A stretch of DNA of 64,000 nucleotides from contig NZ_LXUK01000027.1 of the NCBI RefSeq assembly GCF_013072695.1, positions 248,001 to 312,000 of the forward strand, read 5' to 3'. The DNA comes from Acinetobacter sp. Ac_5812. Lineage in GTDB: Bacteria > Pseudomonadota > Gammaproteobacteria > Pseudomonadales > Moraxellaceae. Position 1 is the first letter of the stretch. The number at the start of each line of letters is the position of its first letter. A model generated the notes under the pieces. The model searched no databases, had not been told where the DNA came from, and saw only the letters and a program-made list of their open reading frames with translations. Of this stretch, positions 1 to 9,731 are shown one piece after another. A program made the translations under genes and the position numbers.

Positions 1-146
1 AAAACCACCCAGCCTATAATTTCAAAACTTCGGCTGTTTTGTGCTGAAATCTGAGAACTAAAAATATCACGCTGATGCTTACTCATTCCACAAGCCAAAC
101 TCGACAAGGCCACTACTGCAACACACCACAACATCCATGCTGCCAT
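1..146 (-). CDS. DUF3325-like membrane protein, 3' end outside window
   Basis: This short reading frame runs off the left edge of the window, so only about 48 N-terminal residues are visible. It starts MAAWMLWCVAVVALSSLACG, a hydrophobic helix followed by a polar stretch and the start of a second helix (EIIGWVV). Its ATG overlaps the stop codon of the preceding PepSY gene by one base, so the two are probably translationally coupled. Small inner-membrane proteins of the DUF3325 family commonly follow PepSY and DUF3649 genes in iron-uptake operons, and I assign it mainly on that context. No biochemical function is known to me. Confidence 0.6.
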   Translation of the reverse strand, partial: MAAWMLWCVAVVALSSLACGMSKHQRDIFSSQISAQNSRSFEIIGWVV

Positions 147-1843
147 TATGCTTGCTCCTGCACAGATTGAACCTTAGGCTGTTTTTTCTGCTTCAGTGGC
201 AGGCCTTGGTAACGCTTTAACTTGTAATACGAATAGATAAAAATTAGACCTAAAATAATACAAACCAAATCAAAACTGGCGATCATCCATTGTCCATGAT
301 AAATACTCATCCACAGCGCCTGCCCGCCTGTAAGGAAATTCAGAATCGGCATAAACAAGAACAGTACCGCTGCTAAAGCCAGTTGTTCCAACCATGCGGG
401 ACGATGCGCCCGAATAGTCGCATGAATTAAACACAGCAGCCATACGATAAAGAACACATTAATCTCTAGCGGAGAACGTTCTGCCAACTGAGCTGGGATA
501 AAACGATTGGCAATGAAATAAGCCGCACAGGCAATCGGTAAACCTGTAATTGCAGTAATATTCAAGACTTCAACCAGACGATGACCAAACGGCTTATATC
601 CCAGTTTCTGCACGTCTGGAATACGTTTCACCACCCACAAGATCAGACCAGAAGCCACCATCATGGTACCCAAGATACCCGATAAAAATAATAACCACCG
701 TAAGACAGAATCCACACCTTGCGCCATATGTAACCATGTCACTAAGGTATAAATGGCTTTTGAAGTTGAATTCACAGGCTTGGCTTCATCAATCAGTTGT
801 CCTGTCACCGCATTAAACTTCATTGAAGGAATACTTTCTCGATCAAGCAATGTGGTGGTACGGGTTGCATTAAATTCAACATCAGCTTCAACGGTATTCG
901 GTTTATTTACTCGAATTGAAGCAATCGGGTTATCCTCCCAACTTTGTTGAACGTATTGACTCAATGTCAGCAAATTCACCATCGGTGCTGCTGCAAGCAC
1001 GGGCGCTGCTGGTTCGGCTTCACCACGACGGCCACCACCTCGATTGTCACGCCCTTCTTCGGCAGCTTCTTTTTGTTTTTGCTCTGCCAATAAACGTGCT
1101 TGCTCAGGAGTTTTAGCAACAGGTTCATTCAGCATTTGATAGAAATTTTGCCCACTTCCATAATGGCTGTTCATCGCCCAAGGCATAAACATGAACATCA
1201 ACAGCAACAAGCCGCTAAAGGTGATCATGATATGAAAAGGTAAGGCAAATACCGCTGTTGCATTATGTGCATCGAGCCACGAACGCTGACCTTTGGCTGG
1301 ACGGAAGGTAAAGAAATCTTTGAAAATCTTTTTATGGGTGATAATACCGCTGATGATCGCAACAAACATGAATAAGGTTGCAATACCAACAATCCAACGC
1401 CCCCAAATACGTGGCATGCCATAGAGTTCAAAATGGAAGCGATACAAGAAACCACCACCGCGCGTTTCTCGCGCTTTAATTTCCTGTCCAGTTTGTGCAT
1501 CTAAATAGATTTCACCACCCCGACGGCGACCTTCACCCGGCTTACGAACATTCAGCATAATGGCAGGCTGTCGTTCATTGGCAAAACGGATATTCCAGCT
1601 TTCGGCAGGCTGCCCGTTTTGCTGCAAATACTGTAATGCATAACCCAATTGTTGCTGCTGTGAAGTATTATTCACAGACTGATGCAATTCAGGTTTCATC
1701 CACACCGTAATTTCATTTTGGAAAAAACTGAGCGTACCCGTCAGAAAAACTGCATAAAGCAACCATCCCAAGAGCAGACTTGTCCATGTATGTAACCATG
1801 ACATCGACTGGCGAGGGCCTTCATTTTTACCATCAACACGCAT
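146..1843 (-). CDS. PepSY-domain inner-membrane protein (PiuB-like) of iron-uptake operon
   Basis: A 565-residue membrane protein. The N-terminus has a helix around residues 17-40 (WTSLLLGWLLYAVFLTGTLSF). A PepSY-type periplasmic segment follows, then helices near 148-168, 200-222, 385-408, and a cluster of three or more near the C-terminus. A low-complexity charged stretch with RGGGRRG lies around residue 270 in the second periplasmic loop. Proteins of this PepSY_TM family next to TonB receptors are proposed to act as inner-membrane ferric-siderophore reductases or transport accessories; that role is inferred here. It is the third gene of a minus-strand operon, four bases after the DUF3649 gene, and should be under the Fur box at 5156-5174. 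Confidence 0.85.
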   Translation of the reverse strand: MRVDGKNEGPRQSMSWLHTWTSLLLGWLLYAVFLTGTLSFFQNEITVWMKPELHQSVNNTSQQQQLGYALQYLQQNGQPAESWNIRFANERQPAIMLNVRKPGEGRRRGGEIYLDAQTGQEIKARETRGGGFLYRFHFELYGMPRIWGRWIVGIATLFMFVAIISGIITHKKIFKDFFTFRPAKGQRSWLDAHNATAVFALPFHIMITFSGLLLLMFMFMPWAMNSHYGSGQNFYQMLNEPVAKTPEQARLLAEQKQKEAAEEGRDNRGGGRRGEAEPAAPVLAAAPMVNLLTLSQYVQQSWEDNPIASIRVNKPNTVEADVEFNATRTTTLLDRESIPSMKFNAVTGQLIDEAKPVNSTSKAIYTLVTWLHMAQGVDSVLRWLLFLSGILGTMMVASGLILWVVKRIPDVQKLGYKPFGHRLVEVLNITAITGLPIACAAYFIANRFIPAQLAERSPLEINVFFIVWLLCLIHATIRAHRPAWLEQLALAAVLFLFMPILNFLTGGQALWMSIYHGQWMIASFDLVCIILGLIFIYSYYKLKRYQGLPLKQKKQPKVQSVQEQA

Positions 1844-1847
1844 GACT

Positions 1848-2204
1848 TTACCCTTTTAAAAACCAATAAATCAACGTCATCAATACACTGGGAACAATAA
1901 CGCCCAACCAGACTTTCAAGGTCGAGTTGACCAGGAATACCCAAATAAACACGGCACAATGAATCACAAATGCCAGCATGGTCGCCCCAAACACGGCATT
2001 GGCTTTTAAAGGCTCGGTGGTAAACAAAGCCCCCAACAACATTGCTGCAATCGCAGCAAAGTAGTAACCACCAAAAATAGCCAAGACAAAACGTGAAAAA
2101 ATCATCAATCGATATTTAATCAATGATGATTGTTCCACCTTCTTTTTTGTGACCCTTTTGGCGGAGGCCAAGGGCACAGACGCTTCAATATTCATAAAAG
2201 ACAC
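1848..2204 (-). CDS. DUF3649-family small membrane protein
   Basis: A protein of about 118 residues with a charged N-terminal 30 residues, then three hydrophobic helices (about residues 35-60, 70-90 and 95-115). The residues FSRFVLAIFGGYYFAAI and the overall layout fit the DUF3649 family, which is almost always found between a TonB receptor and a PepSY protein in iron operons. The frame opens with GTG at 2204; an internal ATG three codons later is an alternative start, and neither has a strong Shine-Dalgarno sequence. Its biochemical role is unknown. Gene order and tight spacing to the PepSY gene support co-transcription and Fur control. Confidence 0.75.
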   Translation of the reverse strand: MSFMNIEASVPLASAKRVTKKKVEQSSLIKYRLMIFSRFVLAIFGGYYFAAIAAMLLGALFTTEPLKANAVFGATMLAFVIHCAVFIWVFLVNSTLKVWLGVIVPSVLMTLIYWFLKG

Positions 2205-2255
2205 CCAGTCAGGTGACGATAATGCAAAATAATCGCCACCTGCATTTCAGGAAGA

Positions 2256-5090
2256 TTAGAAAGAAAACTTAAGGTTTAGATAATATTGGCGACCACGGAC
2301 ATCACTGTATTTACTGAGGTAATACTGAGTTCCAGACATGTCGACCGTGTAATCGTTAAATAGATTTTGAATACCGAAACTCAATTCGCTAGCGCTGTGT
2401 TTTAGCAACTTACTGCTCGGCAATTTCACTTTGGCAAAAATGTCATGGTAGATTTGATCTTCGATTTTCAATTTTTGATCGGCACGACCCGTTTGATTCA
2501 AAATCGCAGTCGCATTAACCATGTCATAAGAACCATAATATTGGCTTGCCCAACCAAAGCCCCAATTGTCATTGGCTTGTAGATAAATAGAGGCATTGGC
2601 GCGATGTTTTAGCGGTGCATCGGATACCGCGCCACCCACCACACTGACAAAATTCTTCTCTGGGTCAATCAAATTATGTTGTTGGCGATATTCATTAACA
2701 TGGGTATAACCTAGATTAAACGTGGTTTCTCCAATCACACTATCAAAACGATAATTCAAATTGGTATCGATCCCACTGGTTTTAAGGTTTAAAGCGTTGA
2801 ATGGCGTGATATCAATTGAAACCACATCGCCAGCTTGATTGCGTTGAATGCGGCTACCATATTTGCTTTGATTGTCTAAAATATATTGCGCACTGATCGA
2901 ACTGATATTATTGGTTTTTTTGATGTTGTAATAATCAATGGATAAGCGTAAATCTGGAATCGCCTCAGGGGTTAATACAATCCCAGCATTAATACTTTTT
3001 GAGCTTTCTGGGGTCAGATCTGGATTACCGCCAGAAATGCTTTCATACGTGCTAATGATTTTACCCGTTGCTGGATCAGTTAATGTCGCTCCCGTCACTT
3101 GGGTCGACGTCGCTTGAGAAATCTGAGAGACTGATGGGGTCACAAAGCCTTCACTATAAGACGCACGGAACATCAATTGGTCATTCGGTGCGAAGCGGAA
3201 ACCTACTGTTGGCGTGATCGCATCAAATTTTGATTTACCAGAATCACTATAATTTAAGAACTTGGAACGATAGCCCGTAGCAGGATCAATTTTACTGTCA
3301 TATTGCGGTATCTTGGCTTGGACATTGAAATCTTCATAGCGTGCAGCCAATTGCACATCCAGTAATTTGGCGAAAGGTAAATTCAGCTCAGGTGAAATCA
3401 CTGGAATATTAAATTCCGTGTAAACACTGGATGCATTGCTCTTACGTTCAGTCGGCTTCACCCAAGGATTGTCGACATGTTGATGTTCCGCAAAGCCTTC
3501 ACTTTCATAACGGCGATGCTCAATCCCCGTTGCCAATCGAATATCACCTGCATACCATTTTGCAATTGGACCTGTGGCTCGAATCGAGAAATCATTTAAG
3601 GTCTGCTGTGTATTATTTTTTGGATAGTTCCAGTATTTTGAAATTAGGTCGGTTGGTGTCGTGGTGAAATCTTGCAAAAAATCAATTGCATTATTAGCGG
3701 TATCTTGGTTCCATGCACTGGCTTTCGGATTCCTGCTACCCTGACGCGTATAACGTTGACGGATATCCGATTTACTCCATGCATAATCTGCCGAGAGTAT
3801 CCATTCTGGTGTAAGGTCAAACGTAAAGCCCGTCGCAACTTTCTTCTGGGTGGTTTCAAAGGTGTCCTTGGCAAACCCACCTAGGCTATCCAAACGCATT
3901 GGATAATTCACTAAAATATCCTTGCCAAAAGGATTATGCAGACTATCTTTACTCACTGTTACCACGTTATAACCGTGCGGTGAGGTATTAAATGACCAAC
4001 CCTCTTCTTTTTCATAGCCCACCTCAAGAAACACATTCAGACGATCAGTAAAATCACGATTTAAAGAAAGCCCAAACGCCTCAGTCTTGGTATCGTAAAG
4101 TAATCCCTCTTTCCCCGACCAGCCACTCACTCCATCTGACAAACCTAATGCATAGCCTTGACCCAGTTTGCTCAGATCGCCATTCCAACCTTTGGGAAGA
4201 TGTGCCATAGATGAGCCCCACCCTGGTACTAATTCAGAACCATCTTTACTACGAATATTGGTTAAATTGCCTGCAGGCGGGTTGACCTTGTCCCCAATAA
4301 GACTATTCGGATTATTTTTTAAAATATTTTGGCGAGATTTATTTTTCCAGTCACGTTCACTGGCCAACAAGCTATCTTGGTCTTTTTTGGAAGCCGTCAA
4401 CATCACATGGGTACGGCCATCTTCCAGAGAAAAACCTGAAACCAAATTAAAAGATTTGGCGGGTTGTTGATTATCCACAGTATCGCTATAGCGCACGTTC
4501 ACTTCGGTGCCGACATAGTCTTTACGCAAAATCACATTAATCACACCACCAATCGCACCACTGCCATAAATCGCAGCAGCGGATGTCGGTAATACTTCAA
4601 TCCGTTCAATTGCAGCCAAAGGAATATTATTTAAATTGGGTTGATCGGTGGATTCAGAAGTACCACGACTGCCTGTTCCCGCACTACGGCGGCCATTAAT
4701 TAACACCAAAGTTTGACTGGCACCAAGTCCACGTAAATTAATTTGACTCGATGTACCTGAGAAATAGCTGGAATTATTGGTTGAGGTCGCCATCGGTAAT
4801 ACTTTAGACAATAACTCGGTGACTGTGGTGGTACCTGAGCGCTCAATCTCTTCCCGCTCGATCATGGTGTAGGCTTGGACATCATCTTCGCTACGTGGAA
4901 TATCCATATTGCCCGATTTATAGGCAACATCGGCCTTACTTGCCGTCACTGCAATGGTCGGCAGCGTCGAGGCTTTATCTACACTGTCCTGTGCAAATAC
5001 CTGTGGAGATGACAACACCAATAAAACAGAAATGCAGAGTGTTGTTCTAATAAATTGAGATGATTTGAGAGAGTTATTTTGTTCTAACAC
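2256..5090 (-). CDS. TonB-dependent outer-membrane receptor, likely ferric-siderophore
   Basis: A 944-residue outer-membrane receptor. The N-terminus is a signal peptide (hydrophobic LCISVLLVLSSPQVFAQ, cleavage after FAQ), followed by a likely TonB box (PTIAVTASK). The plug domain shows ELLSKVLP, INLRGLGASQTLVLINGRR and AIYGSGAIGGVINVI. The rest is a long beta-barrel ending in KFSF, a typical C-terminal aromatic. The start appears to be GTG at 5090, with AAGG upstream. The substrate cannot be read from the sequence. The Fur box directly upstream and the downstream PepSY, DUF3649 and DUF3325 genes point to iron or siderophore uptake. The barrel is large for a siderophore receptor (most are 700-800 residues), so a larger iron complex is possible. 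Confidence 0.9.
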   Translation of the reverse strand: MLEQNNSLKSSQFIRTTLCISVLLVLSSPQVFAQDSVDKASTLPTIAVTASKADVAYKSGNMDIPRSEDDVQAYTMIEREEIERSGTTTVTELLSKVLPMATSTNNSSYFSGTSSQINLRGLGASQTLVLINGRRSAGTGSRGTSESTDQPNLNNIPLAAIERIEVLPTSAAAIYGSGAIGGVINVILRKDYVGTEVNVRYSDTVDNQQPAKSFNLVSGFSLEDGRTHVMLTASKKDQDSLLASERDWKNKSRQNILKNNPNSLIGDKVNPPAGNLTNIRSKDGSELVPGWGSSMAHLPKGWNGDLSKLGQGYALGLSDGVSGWSGKEGLLYDTKTEAFGLSLNRDFTDRLNVFLEVGYEKEEGWSFNTSPHGYNVVTVSKDSLHNPFGKDILVNYPMRLDSLGGFAKDTFETTQKKVATGFTFDLTPEWILSADYAWSKSDIRQRYTRQGSRNPKASAWNQDTANNAIDFLQDFTTTPTDLISKYWNYPKNNTQQTLNDFSIRATGPIAKWYAGDIRLATGIEHRRYESEGFAEHQHVDNPWVKPTERKSNASSVYTEFNIPVISPELNLPFAKLLDVQLAARYEDFNVQAKIPQYDSKIDPATGYRSKFLNYSDSGKSKFDAITPTVGFRFAPNDQLMFRASYSEGFVTPSVSQISQATSTQVTGATLTDPATGKIISTYESISGGNPDLTPESSKSINAGIVLTPEAIPDLRLSIDYYNIKKTNNISSISAQYILDNQSKYGSRIQRNQAGDVVSIDITPFNALNLKTSGIDTNLNYRFDSVIGETTFNLGYTHVNEYRQQHNLIDPEKNFVSVVGGAVSDAPLKHRANASIYLQANDNWGFGWASQYYGSYDMVNATAILNQTGRADQKLKIEDQIYHDIFAKVKLPSSKLLKHSASELSFGIQNLFNDYTVDMSGTQYYLSKYSDVRGRQYYLNLKFSF

Positions 5091-5155
5091 GTAAGAACCT
5101 TAATTCATTATTAAAAATTTCGTGAATAATACACAAAACAAACAAAAATGACAAT

Positions 5156-5174
5156 AATAATGATAATTATTATC
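5156..5174. promoter_or_regulatory. Fur box
   Basis: The 19-base sequence AATAATGATAATTATTATC matches the consensus Fur box GATAATGATAATCATTATC at 17 of 19 positions. It lies 66 bases upstream of the TonB receptor start, where iron-loaded Fur would block the promoter. Confidence 0.88.
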
Positions 5175-5471
5175 AATAGTAACATTTGCTACAAATCTTC
5201 TTCTGAATTTTTAAAGTCTTCAATAACAACAAAAGATTACGAGGAATAAGAGGTCATCGATGAATCTTAACAATTGATAAAGCGCTCAACTTTAGACAAG
5301 ATTAGGAGCTATATGCTCTCAGTAGTCATGTGAAGAAATACTCTAAAGTTTGTGAGTAACTTCACACTTTGTAGGTATACAGATCTAATAGCGCAATTAA
5401 TAGCTAAGCTTAAAAGTGTTGCTACTGCGGTATTACTCGGAACATACGCTCACGACTTATCGATTTAATAT
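5175..5471. other. Intergenic region without a recognisable gene
   Basis: About 300 bases, AT-rich, with no credible reading frame on either strand and no clear hairpin terminator. It separates the Fur-regulated operon from three orphan genes. I see nothing specific in it. Confidence 0.5.
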
Positions 5472-5768
5472 TTATTCTTCTATTTCCTTTTTATTCTCAA
5501 TTTCATTTCTATTTTTTAAGAAATAAAATAGAATCAACCACAAACCTATCACAAAAAAACTAATAAAATTACAAGTATTAATGATATTATTTTGTTCCTT
5601 TGTAACATAAATATCCACACCATGATCATTAATTTTTTCTACGTATGGATATTGAAGCTCACGTTTCCCTTTTTTAACATAATCTTCATACACAAATGAA
5701 GATGTAAAAAAAATCATCATCACAACAATACCAGAAACCATTAAAATCAATCTTGAAGAACTCGACAT
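5472..5768 (-). CDS. Small two-helix membrane protein, unknown function
   Basis: A 98-residue protein I do not recognise. It has a hydrophobic helix at about residues 7-26 (LILMVSGIVVMMIFFTSSFV), a 40-residue polar loop with a basic start (KKGKRELQYPYVEKI), and a second helix at about 64-85 (CNFISFFVIGLWLILFYFL). The C-terminus is highly charged (NRNEIENKKEIEE). The sequence AGGAGA precedes the ATG. It is the first of three AT-rich orphan genes on the same strand between the iron operon and the porin. Composition differs from neighbouring catabolic genes, so lateral acquisition or fast divergence is possible. Confidence 0.55.
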   Translation of the reverse strand: MSSSSRLILMVSGIVVMMIFFTSSFVYEDYVKKGKRELQYPYVEKINDHGVDIYVTKEQNNIINTCNFISFFVIGLWLILFYFLKNRNEIENKKEIEE

Positions 5769-5948
5769 TAGCTTCTCCTGATAAATTCAAAGATAAAATT
5801 TCAAATACAATCTACACTTATTTATTACTAAATTTAGAGACAACACCACGCTCAATAAAAATTATATCAACAGTGAGTAAAACTCATATCATAACAAGTA
5901 GAGCAAGAGAGTATGTTTCAATTACTCTTCTCGACCACCATATGCATT

Positions 5949-6230
5949 TTATTTATAAATACATTGTTTTTTATTAAAATTCCAAATTCCATCTAACTTT
6001 TCACACTCTTCTCTTTTTGTTCTAGGATCGTTTGGTCCAAAAGTACAAATATCTCGCTTATAGTCCCATGCTCCACCTGAATCTGCACAACTATCTTTTT
6101 TAGCTGCATTATCAAAATATATATCTGCAATATAGACAGCAGCCCAGAGAAATAAAATAAAAGCTAATTGCACAATGAAAAACCATTTTAGAATTTTAAC
6201 AAAAAAACAAAATGCTCTTTTAATATTCAC
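5949..6230 (-). CDS. Small membrane-anchored protein with duplicated Cys/Trp motif
   Basis: A 93-residue protein of unknown function. Residues about 12-36 form one hydrophobic helix (LKWFFIVQLAFILFLWAAVYIA). The rest contains two related units: CADSGGAWDYKRDIC and CEKLDGIWNFNKKQC, each a pair of cysteines about 13 residues apart flanking a G-x-W core. This looks like an internal duplication forming two small disulfide-closed loops on the periplasmic side. Short proteins with a C-x(12-13)-C/GxW pattern occur widely in Acinetobacter without assigned function. It sits between two other AT-rich orphan genes and shares no pathway with the flanking loci that I can see. Confidence 0.6.
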   Translation of the reverse strand: MNIKRAFCFFVKILKWFFIVQLAFILFLWAAVYIADIYFDNAAKKDSCADSGGAWDYKRDICTFGPNDPRTKREECEKLDGIWNFNKKQCIYK

Positions 6231-6417
6231 TTAAGATAACCCTCTCCTGTAAATGATCTTAAAATATTTATAACTTCAGAAACATAGAATCACCAAATTA
6301 AAGCTTAAATTAGATTACAAGTTAAGATTACAAACTATCAGGTAAATTTATTCCCCCTACCTCCATCTCACAAAAATCACCAGATTGAATTTAAATTTTT
6401 ATATAGTTTTAATTTAT

Positions 6418-6915
6418 TCATTTATTTTTTACTTTTAAGAACACAATAAAATCTGATGATTTTGGAAATTTTTTAGGATCATCACCCAAAAAGACTTCTA
6501 ATTCATACTTTGATGGTTCATAACCCAATTCATATGCTTTTAAAAGATTGTATATTGCCATATTTCTTGTTAGTTCATCATCACTCCAAACGGGAATACC
6601 CCCTATATATGTTCCTTCATCAGCATTCATATCCACACCCAAATAATAATAGGCAATTGGACAATTATATTTATTTGCCATAATTTGGGTATAGTAAAAT
6701 ATAGAATAGCCATCATCTGCCAAATGCCTATTCACAACAGCATTCTGAAAAGCCTCACAATCACCATTTCTTAATGACTTAGCCAATAACTCGTCAATTT
6801 TTCTTTCACTGTATATCGCATCCCGAGTGTCAAATCCTTTTTCATCGTTAAAGTCACATGCGATCAAAAAATTTGAAAGGAATAATATAAAAACAAAATT
6901 AATATACTTTATCAT
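6418..6915 (-). CDS. Putative lipoprotein, unknown function
   Basis: A 165-residue protein. I chose the start MIKYINFVFILFLSNFLIAC because GAGGGAGGG lies just upstream and because this gives a compact lipoprotein signal with lipobox LIAC. A longer frame starts at 6942. The mature part is acidic, with RNGDCEAFQNAV, YSIFYYTQIMANKYNCPIAYYYLG and ELGYEPSKYELEVFLGDDP, which suggests a short alpha-helical repeat fold, perhaps Sel1/TPR-like. I cannot name a family with confidence. It ends the group of three orphan genes and is convergent with nothing; no terminator was evident after it. Confidence 0.55.
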   Translation of the reverse strand: MIKYINFVFILFLSNFLIACDFNDEKGFDTRDAIYSERKIDELLAKSLRNGDCEAFQNAVVNRHLADDGYSIFYYTQIMANKYNCPIAYYYLGVDMNADEGTYIGGIPVWSDDELTRNMAIYNLLKAYELGYEPSKYELEVFLGDDPKKFPKSSDFIVFLKVKNK

Positions 6916-7072
6916 TCCCTCCCTCACAGCAATCTCACTCATTATTTATTTTCAATCAAAAAAATTCACACACGCACTCATGAGCACAAAACCTTTACAG
7001 CTAAGTAAAGTTATAATTAACAAATATTCGAACAAAAAACAATCAGAAAAATAAATCACCTCAATATAAAAT

Positions 7073-7095
7073 AAGGCTCATTAACAATAAGCCTT
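7073..7095 (-). terminator. Putative intrinsic terminator after the OprD-type porin
   Basis: AAGGCT and AGCCTT form a six-base stem around an eleven-base loop. On the minus strand it is followed by ATTTTAT, a moderately T-rich tail. It lies about 60 bases after the porin stop codon. The stem is short, so strength is uncertain. Confidence 0.5.
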
Positions 7096-7152
7096 GGTAA
7101 AAAACTAAAAACCGAGTTATTTTATAAAAGTAAGCTTACTTTTAAAATTCGA

Positions 7153-8418
7153 CTAAAACTTATGTGTATACGTCGTCATAATTCGATTTTCGACAAAATC
7201 TGTGCCTGGATTATTGCCTGCACCATATTTAATATCGGCTCGAATATGCCGCCATTCAAAGCCTAAACCTTTCAGTTTACCTTCAGGTACGGTGTAATTG
7301 ACAATCACATTCTTCTCGGTTTCTTTATTATCCTTAAAGCCTTCGCGATAGATTTCACTGCCATTTAAATAGCGTAATGTCAGTTTTAGCCCGGGGATAC
7401 CCTGCTCTTTAAAGTCATAACTATATAAAACATGCCAAGTAAACTCTTTAGCTTTGTAGAAAGCAATTGCAGACCAACTCTGTAAATAAGCTTGTGGTAC
7501 ATAACCGTTTAACAAAGGAATATTGTCCTCACCCATATGCTTTTGCAGACCGGTCAAAATGGTATGCGGTCCATTTTGTACACTGGCCTGTAAGCCAATC
7601 GACTGGACATCAATATCGCCAAAATAAGCATCGCCATCTTCTTTATAGTTAAAATAGCGGGCGTCCACTTTAAGCTTGCTCTTGTTGACCGTTTCCGTAA
7701 AAGCCGCACTCAAATATTGTTGTTGGTAAATATCTTCAAGCTGCCCGAACCAATAAGAACCTGTCAATTGCGGGGTAAAATTATAATCGAGACCCAGAAA
7801 ATTTAGCCCATCACTTCTTTTGTTTGGGTCTGTCGAGTTGCCTAAGGTGAATTTGCGATATTCATCATCATCTCGAGCATTCACATGGGTAAAACGCCCT
7901 GCTGACACTTTTAAATTTTTGATGTCTTTGCTTTCTAGCATTGCACCTGCATAAGTGGTGACCAATTGCCGAGAATCATCAATAAACAGTACTGGTGTTT
8001 TTGGGAAAAGCTCACCAACTTTCAGTTCGGTATTGTGATATTTAAATTTTAAAGTTGCACCTAATTTTAAATAATCACGCTCCTGACGACCTTCATGCTG
8101 ATCATATTTAAATACGGTATCCAGACGTTCATCATAGCGATCCGTTAAACGCAGTGCATATTGAAACCCCAGATCCAAACCGACTTGAATCGGTGTATCG
8201 GTATAGCCAGATTCAAAACGTCCTGTCATCGCCTGAGACCAACTGCCCAGATCTTTATTGGTGTTTTCAAAATCGCGTTCTAAATAAAAATTACGCAGAT
8301 AAATGCTTTTTTCGCTGTCTTCTAAAAAATCGGCATAAGCCACATTGATATTTAAACAGCCAAACAGTGTGTACAGTGCTACGCGCTGTGCTTTATACAG
8401 CGTATCTGGTTTTAACAT
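7153..8418 (-). CDS. OprD-family outer-membrane porin
   Basis: A 421-residue outer-membrane porin with signal peptide (VALYTLFGCLNINVAYA). The mature start ADFLEDSEKSIYLRNFYLERDF and the later GLDLGFQYALRLTDRYDERLDTVF are typical of OprD-type substrate-specific porins. The C-terminal strand ends YTHKF. AAGGA precedes the ATG. Such porins admit small carboxylates and aromatic acids; location beside catM and a CatM-type operator 200 bases upstream suggest that this one serves benzoate, muconate or related substrates, like the BenM/CatM-controlled porin BenP of A. baylyi. The substrate is inferred. A hairpin downstream may terminate transcription. Confidence 0.85.
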   Translation of the reverse strand: MLKPDTLYKAQRVALYTLFGCLNINVAYADFLEDSEKSIYLRNFYLERDFENTNKDLGSWSQAMTGRFESGYTDTPIQVGLDLGFQYALRLTDRYDERLDTVFKYDQHEGRQERDYLKLGATLKFKYHNTELKVGELFPKTPVLFIDDSRQLVTTYAGAMLESKDIKNLKVSAGRFTHVNARDDDEYRKFTLGNSTDPNKRSDGLNFLGLDYNFTPQLTGSYWFGQLEDIYQQQYLSAAFTETVNKSKLKVDARYFNYKEDGDAYFGDIDVQSIGLQASVQNGPHTILTGLQKHMGEDNIPLLNGYVPQAYLQSWSAIAFYKAKEFTWHVLYSYDFKEQGIPGLKLTLRYLNGSEIYREGFKDNKETEKNVIVNYTVPEGKLKGLGFEWRHIRADIKYGAGNNPGTDFVENRIMTTYTHKF

Positions 8419-8586
8419 GGGAAATCCTTTCCTGAGTATTTGAAATTCTTATTTATTCACGCTGAGCGTTAAGACCGCCCTCACAACTGAGACCAAACTT
8501 TCCGATTGCTTTAAAACTGACATAAATTCAGAAAGATATATTTGGATCAAATATTGGTCATGCCTTATTATTTGAATTATTAATGT

Positions 8587-8625
8587 AATTTTCCATAGAT
8601 AATGAAGTATATAGTTATACCTTTT
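8587..8625 (-). promoter_or_regulatory. Two-part motif shared with the MFS transporter promoter
   Basis: AATTTTCCAT, ten bases of spacer, then GTATATAGTTATACCTTTT. The same two blocks with the same spacing and only one base changed inside the second block occur at 36879-36917 upstream of the MFS transporter. Both copies lie 130-170 bases upstream of the gene they precede and in the same orientation. This is likely a shared operator or promoter. Confidence 0.6.
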
Positions 8626-8631
8626 AAGTCT
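8617..8631. promoter_or_regulatory. Candidate CatM/BenM operator upstream of porin
   Basis: ATACCTTTTAAGTCT fits the known CatM/BenM motif ATAC-N7-GTAT except for one base in the second half-site. It is 14 of 15 bases identical to the site upstream of catB at 9633-9647, including the whole seven-base spacer. Confidence 0.65.
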
Positions 8632-8657
8632 AGTTTTAGGTCATTTTCACCACAATT

Positions 8658-8681
8658 AAAAAAGCGATCATGATGACCGCT
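8658..8681 (-). terminator. Putative terminator after catM
   Basis: On the minus strand AGCGGTCAT pairs with ATGATCGCT and is followed by six T residues. It lies about 30 bases beyond the catM stop codon. The apical loop is very small unless the top pairs open. Confidence 0.6.
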
Positions 8682-8709
8682 GATAAATAAACTTGGTGCC
8701 TAGAATGGC

Positions 8710-9627
<918 letters not shown>

Positions 9628-9632
9628 TTAAT

Positions 9633-9647
9633 ATACCTTTTAAGTAT
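9633..9647. promoter_or_regulatory. CatM operator in the catM-catB intergenic region
   Basis: ATACCTTTTAAGTAT is a perfect ATAC-N7-GTAT site, the established binding motif of CatM and BenM. It lies 85-99 bases upstream of the catB start and just upstream of catM. Confidence 0.88.
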
Positions 9648-9731
9648 CTAAAAATACCAAATTCAGCCTAGTTATAGATATTACATTAATTTAGGGTATG
9701 TAAATAGCTCAGGACGAAAGAAATACCCAAG

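Noticed and set aside
5753-5977. Plus-strand frame of 74 codons between two orphan genes
   Set aside because: AT-rich random-looking translation with no ribosome-binding site; it overlaps the start of the 5472-5768 gene.
6827-7054. Plus-strand frame of 75 codons overlapping the lipoprotein gene
   Set aside because: Opposite to the lipoprotein start and ribosome-binding site, Lys/Ile/Ser-rich, no signals of its own.
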